Positions 38,901 to 51,084 of a DNA stretch of 64,000 nucleotides are shown here, in pieces. The stretch lies in assembly GCA_016801885.1 (NCBI GenBank), contig CM028888.1, positions 16,663,170 through 16,727,169 on the forward strand. Direction: 5' to 3'. The notes beneath the pieces are model-generated. The model was not told the DNA's origin. It did no database searches and was given only the letters and a program-made list of their open reading frames with translations. Each line of letters starts with the position of its first letter. Position 1 is the first letter of the stretch. A program made the translations under genes and the position numbers. The DNA comes from Toxotes chatareus. Its lineage: Eukaryota > Chordata > Actinopteri > Toxotidae.

Positions 38901-41900
38901 TCGCTGAAATTTAATTTACAAAAAATAATCAATGATTTCATTGACAGTTAAATAACTGTCAACAATTTTAATTATAAAACTAGCTGACAGATTAATCAAT
39001 AAAGAAAACAGTTAGTCTACCTTTGTATTATGAGTTCTTTAGTCTTTTTTTAAGCATATTCCTCTTGCTTACATTTCCACTCAGCTCATATCTTGCCCTG
39101 AACATCTGGGTGCTGCAGTTAGGAGGTGTTATCATTGCCCATGACCTTGACTCTGTTTTCTGGAGACTGCACCAGTACATTGCACATTGTGTTGTTATAA
39201 ATGTGGCAGAAGAAAGAAACACAGACTTAATAACTTCAATGTGATTAAGATCACCTGTACAAATGCAATTTAAGGAGATTTGTTTTAGCACAGTGTAAGA
39301 GAGAGAGTGTGGTTGCGGACACCTTGTCCTGGCCACACACAGGCATAGAAACACACTCACATTCCTTCCCCCACATACTTGAGTGAATGACAGTGTTCAA
39401 CTGTTCCACTTAATTGTAGTTTATACTGCCTGAGAAAGAATGTCTGGCATTTATTGGTTCCCTGTGTTTTACTTTACAAATGAATGAGTGTGTGTGCGTA
39501 TGTTTGGAATACATGTCTCCAAGAGATGAGCAACACAAATGGTTTATTTTCCAATGAGTTTTTTTTTTTTTTCTTTGTTACAGGAGTAGTTTGAAATTTT
39601 GACAAGTAGGCGTATTTGCTTTCCTGCTGGGAAGATCGATATCACTCTCACATATTTGCAATAAATATGAAGCTAAAGCCAGAAGGCATACAAAAGACTG
39701 GAAAAGGGTGGAAAAAATGGTGGTTTTATGGGGGGGCTGTATGCTGCACTGTTTCTATGCCAGGCAAGCTAAGCTAAGCTAAGCTAAGCTAACTGTCTCC
39801 TTGCCTGTAGCTTCACATTATTATGCAGATGTGAGTTTGAGTGATCTTGATCTCTTCTCACAGTAAGAAAGCAAATAAGCGCATTTTCCCCAAAAAGTCG
39901 AACCATCCCTTTAATGTGGAAACATAAAAGGCTTTTCACTCAAATGTATAATTTTGAGTGACATGGTGTGTTTCAGTGCCATCATTAAAACTACTGTTCT
40001 TATCAGGACTGTACCACCAAACAACAGCACATCTAGACCTAAGGCGCCCTCTAAAAAAAAGCATTCTGCATTTTTTTGAAAACATCCTCCTAAAACCCGA
40101 AGGTTTTCTAAAAAAAACGTCAATGTTCAGTAAAACCTTTATTTCTCTGCCTCTGAAGCAGAGAGAAACATGGAATATAAACCATTTGAGGGCTTAAACC
40201 TTTTACTTTTATTGTGAATTATTGCTTTTTCCCTAATGTTCATCAACATAAAAAAAAGACAATGTGTATAAACAAAAAGAGATGAACTGGACTGAAAATC
40301 ATCATCATACAAAATGTGCTTATGTTACATCTGGCTCTGCAGAGATATACACACACTTTGCATCCAATCTTAAATGACTAGCTGATTAATATGAATATTC
40401 ACAATTGACACATTTATGGATCATTATTGAACAACAGGGAAAGATGATGGTTGTTTGTTTTCATCATTGCAAGTTCATAATAATTCAATATGGTGAAAAT
40501 GAGCTGAGCATGTGGATGGCTTTTCAAATAACTGTAACTTTGAGCGTGATTTCATCGTGTGCGTTTGTGTAACCTTTTATTGTAGAGTGTGCACAGTTTA
40601 ATATAACAGGTCCCTGGTCTCTCTTATAGCGCCTTTGATGTAGTGCTGAGTCCACATTAGTCAGAACTTGGCCTTAGCAGAGAGGATTTATTGGATGTTT
40701 TGCTGACATTTCTGTGTGATCAGATGTGCTTAAAATACCGAAGGTGGTGCAGCGATGCACAGCAAACACTTGCATAATATCACCCACTTGTCACACTAGT
40801 ACTTTGCTGCTGTGAGTGAAGTGTCACAGAGTCAGGCGGCTGTCTAGTCTGGGTCTGTGAAGTGTATTTTAGGATGGAAATGCTGACAGCACTCATTTCC
40901 TATTAGGACACTGAGTTCAGTCTGCAATTTAAATTTTTACTTAGTCCACTATTTTTTTGTGAAACTGAGGCTTTCACTGTATTGGTTCCAGCATCCTATC
41001 TGACACCTGCTGGCCATTTTCATTCATAATTCATCTCTAAATACTGGCTAAATATAAAATAACTTCAATAGTTTACTGCAGTACCCTTAGGTTCTATAAA
41101 GGTCTTTTGTTTCTCTGAGCAATTTGTCGGTCTGTGTCTTTTAGCCTCAAAATCTCTCTATGTTCTCATTTTGTTCTGTTCTCTTGATATCTGCCCTGTT
41201 GATCTGGCCTTGGATAGCTGTCTGTTCAAACATGTGGTGTCATTTGACTTACAAGAGCAATACTGTAAACTATGAAGCTTGTGGAAATCTCTGTCTCGCC
41301 ATTAAAAGTGTGGACTTTGATCCATGGTCTAGGCCATGGGTCTCGAAAAAGAAAACCAAATGACTTTTACAGGCTGAAACAAAAGGATTGCTGTAACAAG
41401 ACATAGCTGTTCCATTTATTGCACACTCTTAAGCCTCCCACAAAATCGGCCTGCCTTTATTAGCTGTGCCTGACTGCTACTCTTCCAGAGTGGCGTTGAC
41501 ACTCGAGGGAAGGTAATCCTACAGTACCACAGGTGGGGATTTACCATTTCCACCACTGTGGCTCAGGTAGGCTTCGTGTCAGAGTCACTGACTGTGTCAC
41601 ACAGCTGTCAGCCGCACCAAAGGGTGGTACTAAGTCTGCAGTGTTCTACATTAATAAATGTCACCCACTGCTTTTCTAGTACTGACTTGTTTAGGAAAAC
41701 CACTGAGACAATTATACACATTCTATAAGAAGTGAAGGTTTTTGATTTTGAGTGTGAATCTGAGTTGAAAACTGTAACCCAAGTATGCAAGGCTCTTTGG
41801 AGTGATGCCTCAGAAATGTGTGTTAGTGTGTGGGGGTATGTGTGTATCTGTCAGCTGGTCTGAAGCATTATACCCTTGTATAGGGTAATTTTTCACATTG

Positions 41901-44900
41901 AGCTGACGGCTAGTGTCACTTTAGTGTAGCAAGTTAATCTGACTGTGATATTTGATATTTTCTCTGTATATTTCTTTGGTTTGAATCCAAACAGTCATAG
42001 TAGCTTCCTTTCATGCACTCTAAATACATACGGTATTGTACTGTAAATGACACCGGGGTAGGTCGATCTAAGACCACCAACGTTGCAGTAAATTACTCTC
42101 ATATTTGTTGCATTGTGCTTTTACAATCTCAGCGCTCATGTTGCTTTAAGACCCCTACCTTCCTCCTTTATCACCTCCTTATTTCGTCCACTTTGTCTCC
42201 TATAATTTATCCCCTCATGCTTTCTTTTCTGCATCACACATTCACAAAGCCAACTTAAAAAAAAATACAAAATGCCTTCAGCCCCTTTAGTGATTTTTTT
42301 CTTTCTTTTTTTTTTTTTAAATAGCATGACATGACAAATCTAGCAACAAACCTTAGCTACTTTCCGTAGAAGAGAGTCACCAGAGTTGCCCTGCAAAGGT
42401 GAGCTTTCCTTCTGCGGGCACACCTCTTTATCCTCTTATTCAACTGACCACATGTCAATGAACTTCTAACTTTGAGTGATTTCACAAATAAATATAGCTG
42501 AAATCACAACACAGCTGTTGTCTTTAACTTCTGTGTATGGCGATGTTGTCAGACATCAGGATTTTAGCAGAGCAGAGCAGCAGCTTGGAAAAGGATTGGA
42601 GGTGATTGCTGGTTAACATTTGGTCTTAATGGACCACATTTCAGTCTCTATTTCATACTTGTTCTGTTGTCTGACAACAGAAACAGAAAAAATGTACTTG
42701 AGAACAGCTTTATTGGGAATTCAGCTGCAGTAAATTACTGTTATGTGAGCACAGAGAGTAGGAGAGAAGCAAACAGATGAAGGGCTGAAACCAGCTAGGC
42801 TAGAATGCAAATACAATGTGATGACGCCATGAATATACTATTTACGTCATCGAGCGACATTTAGCAACTTTTCGAGCAGGCTTTATCTTCTTTCCTTTGA
42901 AAGTAGTTGTTCACAGTCCACAACAGTTTTCAGTTCTGTCCTCATTTTCTCACAGTGACCATACAGGGTCCAGGCATATGCTAGGGTTCGACCTAGTCTT
43001 GTTTAATTCTCTAAGGAGACATACAGTTTGGAGAAAACAGACTATATTCACTGACTGAGCCAAAACTACAGACATGCCTGTTTCCCTTTTGTGTTTGTTG
43101 CTCCTCGTTCCCCTTCTCTTCCTAGATCTTCACAAGACAACATAGCTGCCTCAGGGATGATTGACAGAAAGAAAACATATTTGTAGGGGTACAGGTGCTA
43201 CAAATGACCTTTAGTGTGTGTGTACCATGTTCTCCATTATGCATCTGTGTTCATGTTTTTGCATATTGATTGTATGCTGGCTGCTGGCCCTTTGCAGATA
43301 AAGCCTGGTCTTCTGGGGGCCCACTTGTGGCGGGCTGATATTGCCTTTCTGTAATGCCGGGAAGCTCAGGAAGCTGCATGGACCCTTAGGCATCAGCCCA
43401 ACACAATTAAGAACAAGGAAAGCAGCATGTGTGCCGTAAACAGGGACCGAAGGCCACAGTGGCCACCTTGTTTATATTGTTCTGCTTATAGGTTTAAATG
43501 TCTAGACAGTGTGTAAAATTGTGCATAAATGATTTTTTTTTACGATATTTGCCCACAGCTAAATGACTGATTTTGTCTTTATTTTTTTTTTTTTGGCACC
43601 TAAATGCTTTGTTTTCATGTGGTTTAAGATTATTTTTCCTGACGAGGGATTACTTGTTCATTCAGGCATCATTTCACAATTCGGGGGGTTGCAATACATA
43701 CTCTTACTGCATGTAAGAACCTGGCTTTGGGTGTTTCAGTTCACCAAATTTCCCCCCCCAAAAAAAAAACAAACAAACAAACAAAAACACACACACTAAA
43801 AAACAAAAAAACAAAAAAAAACTTGTTTTTTTTCATTTGTTTTTTATCCGTAGTTTTGATTTCAACGGCTCGCAGCACTGAAGAATGTTGGTTGGCCAGT
43901 CAGTCCACCACTTTAGTGCATCCTAGTAATCCTAATTATGATTAATTCTCGTAGTCCTGACTTTTCATTAAGTACATCCTCACTCCTATTACTTTAGTTA
44001 ATGACTAAACACATTCAGAATTACTGGCATTCCCATCAGCCTCAACTGCACTTTGTGTTATAATGAAATAAATAATAAAACACGTGCTGAGGTGGAAGCA
44101 GAAATCTTAGAGGGATGGCCAAATAAACTCTATCTACATGACCAGTGGCTTTTTTATATAAATGTATAAAAGGTGCTTTTTATGGGGTCGGTAATTACCT
44201 TGATTCAACTTTTTTTTGTCAGTTCATTAGCTTGTAGCCTTTTAGCTAGGTTGACCACTTAACAGCATCAGAGGACAAGGAGAAAAAAGAAGCAAATGGA
44301 AGAATAGGAAAAAAATGAATGTAAAAGTCAGGCAGTGGGAGTGCTTATCTCAGCAGTCCACATCCATTTAGTTTGACTGCTGCTGTTCAGGTGCTTTTGG
44401 ATGCAAAATATGCAAGTGTCAGCATAACTTTAGTTTTAAATGATAAGCTTGTGCACTTATTATACGCCTATTGTTCCACACCTTTTGTGTAAGGGAGGGC
44501 GGTTGCACTCTACCTCTTAAATAAAATCACATTTTCCTTAATAAGCTTTTTGAAAGTACAGTTAATGCAAATTTGTGCGAACACTCAAAAATGAACCACA
44601 CTACCTAGTGGATCAAATCCTCACCCACTCCACAGTGTGTGAGGTGCTCTATCTGGGTAAACACTTGTCTGTGTGGGATTTATTGGTTGCAGCAGCAGTG
44701 CAGGAGCTCATCACTGTCGAGCACGGTAGTGATTATCTGCTTTACAGGGCCATTGGCACATTAAAGCGTGACCTGCTGAAGGCTGTGTAAGCTAGTGTTT
44801 GCAGCAGCATGAAAGAACAGAAAAGTGTTCCCACAGCTATAAAACAGGTAAATAGTGGTTGCATGACTGACATTACTGTCACATTTCCTTCATCTTCTCC

Positions 44901-46627
44901 GCCTCTCTTCACTCTCTTCCTACACTGTGTTAGCAGTTTTTACCACAATGGCTTGTGCATTGTAGTTTCGGATTTATATGTGATTTTAAATCTGATATAG
45001 ATTCTGCAAAACAGTAACACGTGGCTGTTTTGTGCAACAGCATTCACACAATACTGGAAGGAGAAAAAAAGAGAGAATGAGCGGGGGTCTGTGTGTGTGG
45101 ACGTGGTTAGTGGTGGGCTAGCATTCATGCTTGGCTGTGTTGGGGGTTTGGAAAGAGATGGAGGGAATGTAAGATGTACAGAGGCATTGGAGTTGTGTAC
45201 CTGGATCTCATTAGGGAGGTTTTTCTTTGTCCTCTGCCTCACAGGAACTCATTGTTACACAGTTTCTTTGAGAAGACCATGAGGAGAGCATGATTGACAT
45301 CTCAACAGTGTATCAGGGAGGTGATTTTGTGGTTGTTAGTGTGCGTATGATTGGAGGTATTGATTTGTATTTCTGTGGCTGCTTTAACAATTTCAGAGGC
45401 TGTGGTGAAATTGGTTCAAAATGGTAAAAATGTAACATAAATAAATTCACACACAGAAACACACATACATACTCTCACACAGACATCTGGGCATGCACAC
45501 AAGCACACAAGTTACTCCAGCAGAGTGGAGGAGAGAGTGATGGCTCAGACTGAAGATGGGCATCCTTTCTCTTTTGCTCAGAATATCAGAAAAGACATCT
45601 ATTTGAAAGAAACACAGTAACACCACTTGCAGCTCTATAATTAGATTTTCCACTATATTTCTGTTGTCATACATGAATTGTACTGTGAAAATACATACAC
45701 TTTATACAAAGAAATGTATGCTCTTCTTGCAATGTTAGCTGTAGTAGTAGATGTTTGAGTATGTTTAAAACTATTGAATATTTAAATCACATTGGTAGAG
45801 ACACACTATAATCATAATTAAAATTCAGCTTTGAAGCTTTTCTCAAAAGCTGTATAGTACATGCATAAGTCTTTTCAAATACATGTTTTGAGGCAAGGCA
45901 TGTTTTGAAAGATATTGCTTACAGAGGATTTCACATGTCAGCATTGTTTTTTTAATTTTCAGTGCCTCACGAGGTTCCAACCGCGCAAACAAAAGCAAAA
46001 CATTTTACGAGTGGCATGTGATTGGGTGGTAATTATACTGTCAAACAGGATTATTTTTAATACAAGGCACTTGCACAGAAATAATAATGCACCATAACTA
46101 ATTCCTTTAGAGCTGCTGCTGTTTTGATTAGTACTACTCTTTATTGCATGGAGGGATTATATGATAAATTTCACTGTGGCTCTTTGTGGTGTGTTCTTTG
46201 TGTTCCATTGACATGTACAGTAAGTATTATACAACTAATCTGGCAGCAAAACTGATCTTTGTCTTTGTTCCCTCACCTTTATGCCCTTCTAACCCTCTAG
46301 GGTCTCGCCTTCGCCAGGAAGACTTCCCTCCCCGCATTGTGGAGCACCCCTCTGACCTCATTGTGTCCAAAGGGGAACCAGCCACTCTCAACTGTAAGGC
46401 AGAGGGCCGCCCGACCCCCACGGTGGAATGGTACAAAGATGGGGAGCGTGTTGAGACGGACCGCGACAACCCCCGCTCCCACCGTATGCTGCTGCCCAGC
46501 GGGTCCCTCTTCTTCCTACGCATTGTCCACGGACGACGGAGCAAGCCCGATGATGGCAGCTACGTGTGTGTGGCACGAAACTACCTGGGCCAGGCGATCA
46601 GCCACAACGCATCTCTGGAAGTAGCCA
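20884..46627 (+). CDS. robo1: robo1, Roundabout guidance receptor 1, 5' part (partial)
   Basis: ROBO1 is a single-pass cell-surface receptor for Slit ligands that mediates axon and cell repulsion. The family's ectodomain has five Ig and three fibronectin III domains; only the N-terminus and Ig1 lie in this window. Long-form exons are 20884-20977, 22917-23009 and 46301-46627. The short form replaces the first two with 27395-27455. Every junction is phase 1, so both forms read into GSRLRQEDFPPRIVEHPSDL. In long-form numbering Ig1 runs from about 70 to 171, with the disulfide cysteines C94 and C152, core W106 and a possible N-glycosylation site at N165 (NAS). Ig1 is the main Slit-binding domain in the family. 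The rest of the gene lies beyond the right edge. Confidence 0.9.
20978..22916 (+). other. robo1: robo1 long-form intron
   Basis: 1939 bp of AT-rich DNA with a T run at about 22294-22311. The phrases at 21850-21880 (CCCTCTAGTGG) resemble ends of fish repeats but are too short to assign. No exon seen. Confidence 0.6.
22917..23009 (+). CDS. robo1: robo1 long-isoform second coding exon
   Basis: A 93-bp exon between ATACAAACAG and the donor GTACGG, in phase 1 at both ends. With the bases of its neighbours it encodes DTDKHREHLEV, ITQTPASEPAA, EQDNSLGYK and then G. The end EQDNSLGYKG matches human ROBO1a (DDNSLGYTG), which stands immediately before GSRLRQEDFPP. That match identifies the gene as robo1 rather than robo2 or robo3. 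The segment is an acidic, probably unstructured linker between the signal peptide and Ig1, absent from the short isoform. Confidence 0.85.
23010..26780 (+). other. robo1: robo1 intron, long-form exon 2 to short-form promoter
   Basis: No coding exon or named repeat seen. A stretch at about 24430-24620 (CAAATTATTTATTCCTTCAT and nearby) has moderate complexity and could be regulatory, but I have nothing decisive. Short T or A runs occur at about 25438-25449 and 26295-26312. Confidence 0.5.
26781..27394 (+). promoter_or_regulatory. robo1: robo1 short-isoform promoter and 5'UTR
   Basis: The sequence becomes GC- and CpG-richer than the flanking introns at about 26780-27330 (for example AGCGCTGAGCGCAGAGACGC at 26885), as expected of an internal promoter, and leads without a visible acceptor into the short-form start codon at 27395. 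I cannot place the transcription start. The leader holds at least three upstream ORFs (27063-27104, 27173-27235, 27332-27394). A possible splice donor, GCA|GTAAGA at about 27312, means that part of the leader could be removed. Confidence 0.5.
27332..27394 (+). other. upstream ORF abutting robo1 short-form start
   Basis: ATG at 27332 opens a 20-codon frame (begins MKQAPNKAHS, ends CSCS) whose TGA at 27392-27394 is followed with no gap by the robo1 ATG ATG at 27395-27400. It is in the same frame as robo1, so only one stop codon separates the two. Such an arrangement could lower translation or allow reinitiation. It presumes that this part of the leader is present in the mRNA. Confidence 0.55.
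27395..27455 (+). CDS. robo1: robo1 short-isoform first exon (DUTT1-like signal peptide)
   Basis: Tandem ATGs at 27395 and 27398 open 20 codons plus one base, ending TGTTCAG|GTACGA. The product starts MMPACLTAIY and ends LQICS, then G from the splice to 46301, so the mature N-terminus would be near GSRLRQEDF. Human DUTT1/ROBO1b has the similar LICLCSGSRLRQ, which supports the assignment. The central residues CLLAFLQI form the hydrophobic core of a signal peptide. Phase 1 matches the long-form linker exon, so the two are alternative first exons. The second ATG is equally usable. Confidence 0.85.
30411..30690. promoter_or_regulatory. candidate intronic enhancer, homeodomain/POU-like sites
   Basis: A stretch free of simple repeats, with dense homeodomain-type cores: TAATTGG at 30517-30523 and TAATTATGCAT at 30607-30617 (joined TAATTA and octamer-like ATGCAT), plus CATTAAAATCAT at about 30551. 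Developmental genes such as robo1 often carry conserved enhancers of this look in their introns. The call rests on composition only, without any comparison between species. Confidence 0.3.
33600..33860. promoter_or_regulatory. candidate intronic enhancer, TAAT-rich
   Basis: Repeat-free sequence with many AATTAGC and GATAATTACC-type homeodomain cores and GATAA (GATA-like) sites between 33600 and 33835. Suggestive of a conserved noncoding element but unproven; AT-rich intron sequence can show such cores by chance. Confidence 0.25.
36499..36536. repeat. CAG/CAA-rich microsatellite
   Basis: An imperfect trinucleotide run of CAG, CAC and CAA units in intronic DNA. It is not part of any exon that I can support. 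Confidence 0.8.
37081..37276 (+). mobile_element. MITE-like fish repeat, partial copy
   Basis: The phrases AGTGAGCTTTAGAGGTGCTG, TTTGTTACCTTTGGACAGA, GTTTCCCCTTGGTTCCAGTC and, at the end, AATGGTGAACTATTCCTTTAA belong to the same family as the fuller copy at 39582-39914 (which ends AAGTCGAACCATCCCTTTAA). The left inverted end is missing, so this copy is truncated. Confidence 0.6.
39582..39914 (+). mobile_element. foldback/MITE-like element with 37-40 bp terminal inverted repeats
   Basis: The left arm (39585-39623) reads AGTAGTTTGAAATTTTGACA then AGTAGGCGTATTTGCTTTC. The right arm (39867-39908) reads GAAAGCAAATAAGCGCATTT then TCCCCAAAAAGTCGAACCA. They are imperfect reverse complements over nearly 40 bp. 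About 333 bp in all, with no coding capacity. It includes an (AAGCT)5 run at 39766-39792. I recognise the family as a common nonautonomous element of fish genomes. Confidence 0.7.
43870..44060 (-). repeat. fish interspersed repeat, fragment
   Basis: Phrases shared with the family at 48700-49160: GGCCAGTCAGTCCACCACTTT near the left and TGGCATTCCCATCAGCCTCA, ACTGCACTTTGTGTT near 44029-44060. A diverged, internally deleted copy in reverse orientation relative to 19130-19418. Confidence 0.55.
46301..46627 (+). CDS. robo1: robo1 Ig domain 1 exon (shared by both isoforms)
   Basis: A 327-bp exon after the acceptor TTCTAACCCTCTAG and ending GTAGCCA|GTAAGT, phase 1 at both ends. It encodes GSRLRQEDFPPRIVEHPSDL, VSKGEPATLNCKAEGRPTP, TVEWYKDGERVETDRDNPRS, HRMLLPSGSLFFLRIVHG and DDGSYVCVARNYLG, ending HNASLEVA. 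This is the I-set Ig1 of Roundabout receptors, with both disulfide cysteines and the core Trp. DLIVSKGEPATLNCKAEGRP and SHNASLEVA favour ROBO1, while HGRRSKPD is like ROBO2. Base composition is clearly more GC-rich than the flanking introns. The LRIVHGRR surface belongs to the region contacted by Slit and heparan sulfate in known Robo structures. Confidence 0.97.
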
Positions 46628-48699
46628 GTAAGTTCTGTTGGTGTGTGTTGGTGTGGATATGTCACAGTGCTGAGAACAGTTTATTTTGATAATTATATTA
46701 AAAATAATGCAACATACATAACTCTAGCAGGGTGAATTCATCAGCATATGCATCTAACATATAAATAACCACAGTGAAACAGTGATATAGACATCTACCA
46801 TATAGCTAAACCTTTGATTAAGAATAATCGAGAAGCGATCTCTAATACCCAGACATAATATACAAAATATTTGCTCAATTTAACCTTTAGACAATCTCTT
46901 GTATAGTGTCTTGAAGCAAGAATGATAAAACAAAAACATTCATAGGCACAAATAAATTTATACTTTACTTTATACTGTACTCACAATATACACAATATTC
47001 ACACTTTCAACTCCAATGATTGCATAATATGCAAATCTAAAAGTCTGTTTTAGTTTGTTACTTTTGTTCCAATATGGCTCACTTTTATGGCTGAGGGACA
47101 GGTGGAAGTTCACTGTGTGACCCACCTGTCAGACATGGCAACAGCTGTGTGTCTGCTTTAGTCCTCAGGTTTAAATGAGGGCTGAGCGTGTTCCTAACAG
47201 ATGACAGTGTCTGCTTGCTGAATCGTAGAGTTGCAAGTGTCAAGTGTGTGTTGTTGCCATTTAAACACTCTCTCACTGCATGTGTCAGGCAGGTTGCATG
47301 CAGCAAACAAACGTATGTGTATACAAGTTAGCTGTGAGTGATGGAATGAACCCTGTGGAGAAGCAGACAGAGGGCAGAGAGCAAAAGGTCACGGCTTGCA
47401 GCCATCAGAATAGGGTAAGTGCAAATGGTCTACAAATCCCTATGGAGTACAGATTTTGCAAGTCCAAAAATACTGAAATCAGACTGGAAAACAACAGGAG
47501 TAAAGAATGCACTGAGAGGAGGAAGTGTTGGTGAAAAGGGTTAACAGCTACAGCCATGCCCTCATGCAATGCATTGCTCCCCAACCTTCACTGTCAATTC
47601 CCTGGTCTGCTCAGCTGCGTCAGCTCACAGTGCTCTACCCAGGCTCCGTCTCCTGGGCAGATATTTCGCAAAGGTTTTAGAATAATAATACCCCTCTAGT
47701 ATCCGTTTCACCTTTTGAATTATAATGAAAGAGATGGTCAAACGGTATGATGGTAATGCTAGATCAGCACTCCTAGCCTGAGAAGCTAAGCCCTCTAGGG
47801 GGAGAGTTTATTACTGGGAGTTCACTAAATTTACTGCCAGGTTTTAAGGTCGAGGGGGGAACACAGAGAGGACTTGTTGAAGCTGCCTGGATGAGTTATG
47901 TCTCCCTGCTTCATCCTTCAGGGGTCACACAGATTCATGGGTCACCCTGGGGCTGGAAGGTAAAACAGAATCCCCTTTGGCAAATGCTGCTGAGTTAAGG
48001 AGTTTAGGAGAGGACTGAGAAGCTGGGGAGTGTTAAAAGGAGGATTGACCTTATAGCCGTGTCAAATAATTTGTCTAGTCTTGTTAATATATTAGTTGTT
48101 AATTTTGTGTGGTGTTGTAATTCCTCAAAGTTTCTATTGACCAAAGGGAACTGTGTTCGAAAGGGTCACAGGTTTTTGAGCTGACGTGTTGTGTTGGTTG
48201 GTTTTGTGTGATACACGGGAAGTTGCTGTTTTTTAATAATCTGCTTTGACATACACCCCGTTCACACACACACATTCTCATCAAATCACCATCATGTTTC
48301 ACTTATTGTTTGTCACTCATAAACCACTCAGGCAATAATACTATGTGATGAGGATCTAATAATAGCACAAAATTGTGGATGGCAATAATTTTGCAGCAGA
48401 GAGTTTGAAGAAGACCGAATAGCTCTAAAATTATGGTAGAACCATGTGCTGCATACAGAGGTGTGTCAGACGCACATAGTTGTCATTCTCTTATACTGTA
48501 ACTCTGTCATTACCCATGTGCTTCATAAATTATTAAGCCTTTGTTTCTTTGTTCACAAGATCTATCACATACAGTTCATTGTGATTCTTTACATTGAAGA
48601 GACTCTACAGTGCCATGAAATATTTATATTTAGACTGCTTTTTTTTTTTTTTTTTAAATCAGTAACACAACTCCAACACAACTGAAACCCATCATCAAC

Positions 48700-49160
48700 T
48701 CTTCAGGAGTGGCAATATTGGTCTCCCTGTGATCCAGAATGAAATATGAGCAACAACGCATTGCCATCATGAGGTTGACATCTTTAGTTTTGAGTGAATG
48801 GCTTGACAGCTATTAGATGGATGGCCATGAAATCGAATACACACATTCATGTTCGCTTCAGGATAAACTCTGGTGATCTCTTGACTTTCAAAATAGCACC
48901 ATCATCAGGTTAAACTTTAAATTTGTCCAGTAGTTTGGTTAATACCTGCAAAACCTGGCATTCCCATCAGCCTCATCTGTGCTTTGTGTTTAGTGTTAAT
49001 TAGCAAATGTTAGCATGCTAGCATAACATGGTGACCATGGTTAATGCTGCGCTTGCTAAATATCAGTATGTTATGATGATGTTAGTATTTAGGTCAAAGC
49101 ACAGCTGTGCTTACATACAGCCTCACAGAGTTGCTAACATGGCTGTAAGATTTTATTCTG
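48700..49160 (-). repeat. fish interspersed repeat, longest copy
   Basis: Reverse-orientation copy of the family seen at 19130-19418: GCCATCATGAGGTTGACATC, ATTAGATGGATGGCCATGAA, AAATAGCACCATCATCAGGT, ATTCCCATCAGCCTCATCTG, TTAGCAAATGTTAGCATGCT and AAAGCACAGCTGTGCTTACA all fit the consensus that I remember. It continues past the unit present at 19130. A plus-strand open frame over 49028-49519 begins inside this repeat and is not a gene. Confidence 0.7.
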
Positions 49161-51084
49161 TATGTAATGTAAAAATGCATTGTCATCAAGCTATAAAAAG
49201 TCCTGTGCTGTTACAAATACACTGTTTTCCCACAATTTTCTCTATAAATACAGCACACTGTGGAGCAATTACAAAACCAATTATGATCCAAAATCATATT
49301 AGTTGCTATTTAATATGTGATGCTCTTTTTCAATTAATAACAACAACAGATGCATGCTGGGATACTATTACAGAGTACATTACATTTATTAAAAATATCC
49401 ATATTGCGTTAATTAAATGTTTGCATAGTAGACAATATTTGCAGTTCACTGAAAATAAGGCATTCAGCTATTCAGTGAATACTCTATGCTCTGTACCTGT
49501 CCCTAAAAATAAACATTAAATAGTCATTGTCAATTTACATGATTGACTGTTGTGAATATTTGTCACTTTATATAATATGATGGACTTGGCAACTCAGGAA
49601 GTAAAAGACTCTGCAGCACATTGACAAGAATCCCTTAGAGCAGTAGACGTTTGATCTCTAATCGACAAACTAAATGCGAAAGCTACAGTGGAAAATTAAT
49701 TACATATAAAAGCCTTAACTGAATTTCAGTTTTGAATTCACTTTAACTTTTTCTAATGCCGCTATGATTTAAGTAAAGTAAGGGAGAGATGATGAAAAGT
49801 CGGGAGACGGCTGACAAAAGACAGTGGTGGAGGTTTGACAGATGTAACGTGATGGGAGAAGGAAAGGAGTGACAGAGACAGATGGGAACAGAGGAGAGCG
49901 AGGAAGAAGTGTCTGTCCTTCAAGGCACAGAAGTGAAACTTGTTTGTAGAAAATTGAGGTGACGTGGTAGAGACAGTGACGGATGTAGTACGTGCTGGTG
50001 CCTGAAGCGTGATCTCTGAGTAGACATACTGTGTAAGTACACACAACATGCTCCCAGACACGTACACGCACACACACAGACTAGTGGAACACTTTCTGAA
50101 AGTGAAAGAGATGAAATGAGAAAAAGAATAAAAAAAGACATATAACTTAGTTCCTATCCAATAAATGTCACAGAAGACACTCAGCATATTTTTTTTCTGC
50201 CTGCAGGGACCCTAGAGGACCCTGGGAAATGAACATATGTCCTATTGACCTCAGCCACTTGATTCAATCATGGAGCGCTTTATTGAGGTGAAGGCAAAGT
50301 CACAGCCTGTGTACTCTAAAGGCTATTGGATAGTAGACCTGTTTTTAGGTTCAGTAAGGGAGAGGAATAAATGTTACTCTTAAGCTAATTGGACAATGCC
50401 ATTTGCTAGAGGAAAGTGAGGCTCATGGCAGGGCTGAAGGTTAGGCCACAACGCTGCAGTGATGGAGTAATGAGCCACGGGAAAAGACAACTATGCATGC
50501 ACACTACTTCTCATGTATATGAAACCCCCTCTGATTCCTCTGTCTGTACATTTAATCAGTTAATTTTTTATTTCCATGACATGGCATTACATTTGGCCCA
50601 TCCCACACCGGATTACAAAATACAGCTGCATGTCAGACTTGAAAAACACAGCATTTATCAGCAATAGTCATTTATCAGTCTAGCTTATCCAGTGTGACAA
50701 TTTGCTGCATTTTTCTGATCTATGTTACATTTTAATCTGGATCGTTGGACAAGAGACATGTAAAACTGAGCATGAAAGTTCTTATTTCTTTACCTTTGAG
50801 TTAAAAGAAAAGAAAAGAAAAAAAAAACTCCACTGTTTGGACTTATCAAAGTCTGTCTACAGGTCTTGGGGAGTGCTCCAGCACATGTGAAAAAGTTGTA
50901 AAAAACTTTTTGTGGCTCCAGAGGGAGCTGCCCAAAGTCTGATGAATTTCCTCAAGCGCTGTCACTTGAGGCAGCATTCACACCAGAATGTTTGATCATA
51001 CTGTTGATGGGAAAGTTGCATTATGGGTAATACAATCTATGGTTTTGACAAGGAAGCTTAAAGCTGCACTTGAAGTACAACGTG

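Larger units (their letters stand above)
27456..46300 (+). other. robo1: robo1 large intron before Ig1
   Basis: 18.8 kb from the short-form exon to Ig1 (23.3 kb from the long-form linker exon). I found no further exon. It contains interspersed elements (37081-37276, 39582-39914, 43870-44060), a CAG/CAA-rich run (36499-36536), many A/T runs and candidate enhancers at 30411-30690 and 33600-33860. A 71-codon frame at 44575-44790 has no recognisable protein family. The rest shows nothing that I can name. Confidence 0.55.

Noticed and set aside
44575..44790. 71-codon frame starting MRTLKNEPHY
   Set aside because: Codon content is plausible but there are no splice signals around it that fit robo1 and no family that I recognise.
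46186..46300. Open sequence upstream of the robo1 Ig1 exon in the same frame
   Set aside because: It is intron: a pyrimidine tract and CTAG acceptor stand at 46300, and similarity to ROBO1 starts exactly at GSRLRQ.
49028..49519. 163-codon open frame on the plus strand
   Set aside because: It begins inside a recognisable interspersed repeat and the rest is AT-rich with no protein-like pattern.
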